NCBI GenBank assembly: GCA_009921785.1
Contig: RFXE01000095.1
Location: 1-6,980 of the forward strand
Direction: 5' to 3'
Length of the DNA: 6,980 nt
DNA from: Alphaproteobacteria bacterium
Lineage (GTDB): Bacteria; Pseudomonadota; Alphaproteobacteria; Rhizobiales; Beijerinckiaceae
Shown here: piece after piece, positions 5,225-6,980 of the stretch
Numbering within the stretch: position 1 is the first letter of the stretch
Layout: each line of letters starts with the position of its first letter
Position numbers and translations under genes: made by a program
The notes under the pieces: generated by a model
The model's input: only the letters and a program-made list of their open reading frames with translations
Told to the model about the DNA's origin: nothing
Database searches by the model: none

Positions 5225-6980
5225 ATGACGAAAACCAACGGATCAGGATCAAAAGTGTCGAGACCGACAGGCGATAGCCTAACTACCCGTCTCCGCTTTG
5301 TCTGGACGAGCGATCAGTCTGGCGCAATCCGGTTACTCACGGAAGATCAGCGCCTTGAGGTGTTGAAGGCCAATCTTGAGCGCGGGGCATGGCCCGCAAC
5401 CAGCAAAGCGCGTCTCGCTTTCGATGCACACACCACCTTCGTTAATGAGCCTCTCGCGCTTGAAGCGGCAGATGGTCCGCTCGCCGTCACAATTTCCGGG
5501 ACACCCGTTAAAGGTGCCCATGGCAGTTTCGAAGGGTTTCGGGGCTTCGGCACCATCGCCATCCCCTCAGCCAAGCCGAAAAGCGAACCCGCACCAAAAG
5601 TAAAATCCCGTCCGGCTGACGCCGAGGCGGCGCCCGGTCTGAGCGAGATCGAGCGCCAGGCCTTCCGCGATATTGCCCGCGCTTTGGGAGAAAGACCGAG
5701 CCGCTCCCCTCACGCGGAGAACCGCGACATTCCGGTGATCGAAACGCGCGCCGCCATGGCACCCATCGATCGTCCTGTCATTGCAGAGTCGCCGTCAGCG
5801 GCCGAGCCTCTGCTCGCCACATTATTTGACCGCCTTCCTGTCGGTGTCTTGTTAAGCCGTGGCGCGGTTCCGATTCTGATGAATGAAACGCTGCTGAACT
5901 GGCTCGACTATGATTCAGTCGATACATTTCATGACAGTGGTGGAATCGAGAGCATGTTTGGCGGCCGTCATCCTGCTCGTCGCTCGCCACTTGATGACAG
6001 CGCTATGCTTATTCGTCGTCGTGATGGCGATACGATTGCGCTCGCGGTTCATCTTCAAACAATTGCATGGGGCGATTTACCGGCAAGCCTCATGTTGTTC
6101 GAACGGCCACGCGACCGCGACGAAGAACTCTTCGAAACCGAAACGGCTGAAGATACATCTGAGCGCGTATCATCGGATGATTTGTCAGCGATCTTAGAAA
6201 CGGCAAGCGATGGCGTTGCCGTTCTTGATCATGATGGTCGTATCTTGATGCTTAATCGTTCCGCTGAAGCGTTGTTCGGTTATGATACGGATGATGTTGA
6301 AGGCGAACGTTTTATTGCGCTGTTGAATGAAGAGAGCCGCGATCGCATTGTCTCTTATCTTGAAACACTCATCGGCCCCGGGGTGCAAAGCCTATTGAAT
6401 GACGGACGTGAGATCATTGCAGAAACGCGGCAGGGTGGAAAGATTCCGCTCTTCGTAACAATTGGTCAATTAGGTGATGGCGCACAGTCGAAATATTGCG
6501 TGTTTATGCGCGATATGACGAATGTGAAACGCGCAGAGCGTGATCTCACCGAAGCGCGTCGCGCTGCTGAAATTGCAAGCGCGCGTAAATCAGATTTTCT
6601 TGCCCGTATTAGCCATGAAATTCGCACACCTCTTTCGGCTATCATCGGCTTTGCCGAAATCATGCAGGAAGAGCGCTTCGGTCCGTTGGGTAACAAGAGA
6701 TACAAAGATTATCTCAAAGATATTCTGACATCAGGTGCCTTTGTCATTGATCTCGTCAATGATCTTCTTGATCTCTCAAAGATCGAAGCCGGTCGCGCCG
6801 AACTCGATTTTCAGGAAGTCGATGTAAATGGCGTGCTGGTTGACGCGTCGTCCCTTCTTCAAGAAGAAGCGCGCCGCGCGCGCGTGATTTTGCGCATGAG
6901 CCTTGAATCCCATCTTCCAAGCCTCATGGCCGATAAGCGCGCGCTCCATCAGATCATTCTCAATCTGATGTCGAACGCGA
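5225..6980 (+). CDS. PAS-domain sensor histidine kinase, PdhS/PleC/DivJ-like, 3' end outside window
   Basis: The frame stays open to the right edge, giving 585 codons of a cytoplasmic kinase with no membrane segment or signal peptide. Regions in order: a divergent PAS-like domain (about 22-112, ending in the GFRGFGTI strand), a Pro/Ala/Lys-rich linker (about 113-138), a conserved helix SEIERQAFRDIARALGER, a second PAS-like region (about 196-300), a clear PAS (about 320-433), a coiled linker, and HisKA with H-box FLARISHEIRTPL, phospho-accepting His464. The next stretch, with RFGPLG and NDLLDLSKIEAG, is typical of the PleC/DivJ/PdhS group that acts on DivK in the CtrA cell-cycle pathway. The window ends in the N-box (NLMSNA). 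The ATG at 5225 has a weak ribosome site; an in-frame GTG at 5255 has AGGA 6 nt upstream and would remove 10 residues. The partner regulator is not in the window. Confidence 0.94.
   Translation, partial: MTKTNGSGSKVSRPTGDSLTTRLRFVWTSDQSGAIRLLTEDQRLEVLKANLERGAWPATSKARLAFDAHTTFVNEPLALEAADGPLAVTISGTPVKGAHGSFEGFRGFGTIAIPSAKPKSEPAPKVKSRPADAEAAPGLSEIERQAFRDIARALGERPSRSPHAENRDIPVIETRAAMAPIDRPVIAESPSAAEPLLATLFDRLPVGVLLSRGAVPILMNETLLNWLDYDSVDTFHDSGGIESMFGGRHPARRSPLDDSAMLIRRRDGDTIALAVHLQTIAWGDLPASLMLFERPRDRDEELFETETAEDTSERVSSDDLSAILETASDGVAVLDHDGRILMLNRSAEALFGYDTDDVEGERFIALLNEESRDRIVSYLETLIGPGVQSLLNDGREIIAETRQGGKIPLFVTIGQLGDGAQSKYCVFMRDMTNVKRAERDLTEARRAAEIASARKSDFLARISHEIRTPLSAIIGFAEIMQEERFGPLGNKRYKDYLKDILTSGAFVIDLVNDLLDLSKIEAGRAELDFQEVDVNGVLVDASSLLQEEARRARVILRMSLESHLPSLMADKRALHQIILNLMSNA

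Noticed and set aside
5333..5990. Minus-strand and +1-frame open frames at 5333-5990
   Set aside because: They lie inside the open kinase frame, whose PAS and HisKA content is clear.
1..6980. Mobile elements, CRISPR arrays, toxin-antitoxin or phage-defence genes
   Set aside because: No transposase, integrase, repeat-spacer array or defence-type domain is visible; the genes form an ordinary core segment.

Overview
The window reads as a chromosomal core segment from an alphaproteobacterium, most likely Hyphomicrobiales (Rhizobiales); a finer placement is only a guess. Four things support this: a tRNA-His with the alphaproteobacterial G1:U72 pair and A73 discriminator, two small phasin_2-type phasins, a PdhS/PleC/DivJ-like soluble histidine kinase, and a FixK/FNR-type box in front of hemN.

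Left part (1-2232, + strand): the 3' end of dnaN (sliding clamp), recF and a LysE/RhtB-family exporter form a tight run with two 4-bp stop/start overlaps (GTGA, then ATGA). This is probably one operon with its promoter outside the window, and the exporter sits where gyrB is found in many genomes. Middle part (2243-3807, - strand): hemN, the oxygen-independent coproporphyrinogen III dehydrogenase, converges on the exporter gene with a 10-bp gap. A perfect 14-bp FNR/FixK palindrome lies 34 bp before its start codon, and tRNA-His(GTG) lies upstream.

Next (3819-5073, - strand): a two-gene phasin operon, first gene 149 aa and second gene 196 aa with an added disordered basic N-terminus. It has a good sigma70-type promoter (TTGACG-N17-TATATT), two TGCANTGC motifs inside and beside that promoter that look like PhaR operator sites, and a GC-rich hairpin terminator just before the tRNA. 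Right part (5225-6980, + strand): the first 585 codons of a three-PAS sensor histidine kinase with the phospho-accepting His464, cut by the window end in its ATPase domain. The strongest functional links are carbon storage (phasins under probable PHB-responsive control), low-oxygen heme synthesis (FixK/FNR box on hemN) and cell-cycle signalling (PdhS-like kinase, divergent from the phasins).

I see no mobile element, CRISPR array, rRNA or foreign island, and no evidence for a wholly new system. The interest lies in the regulatory architecture.
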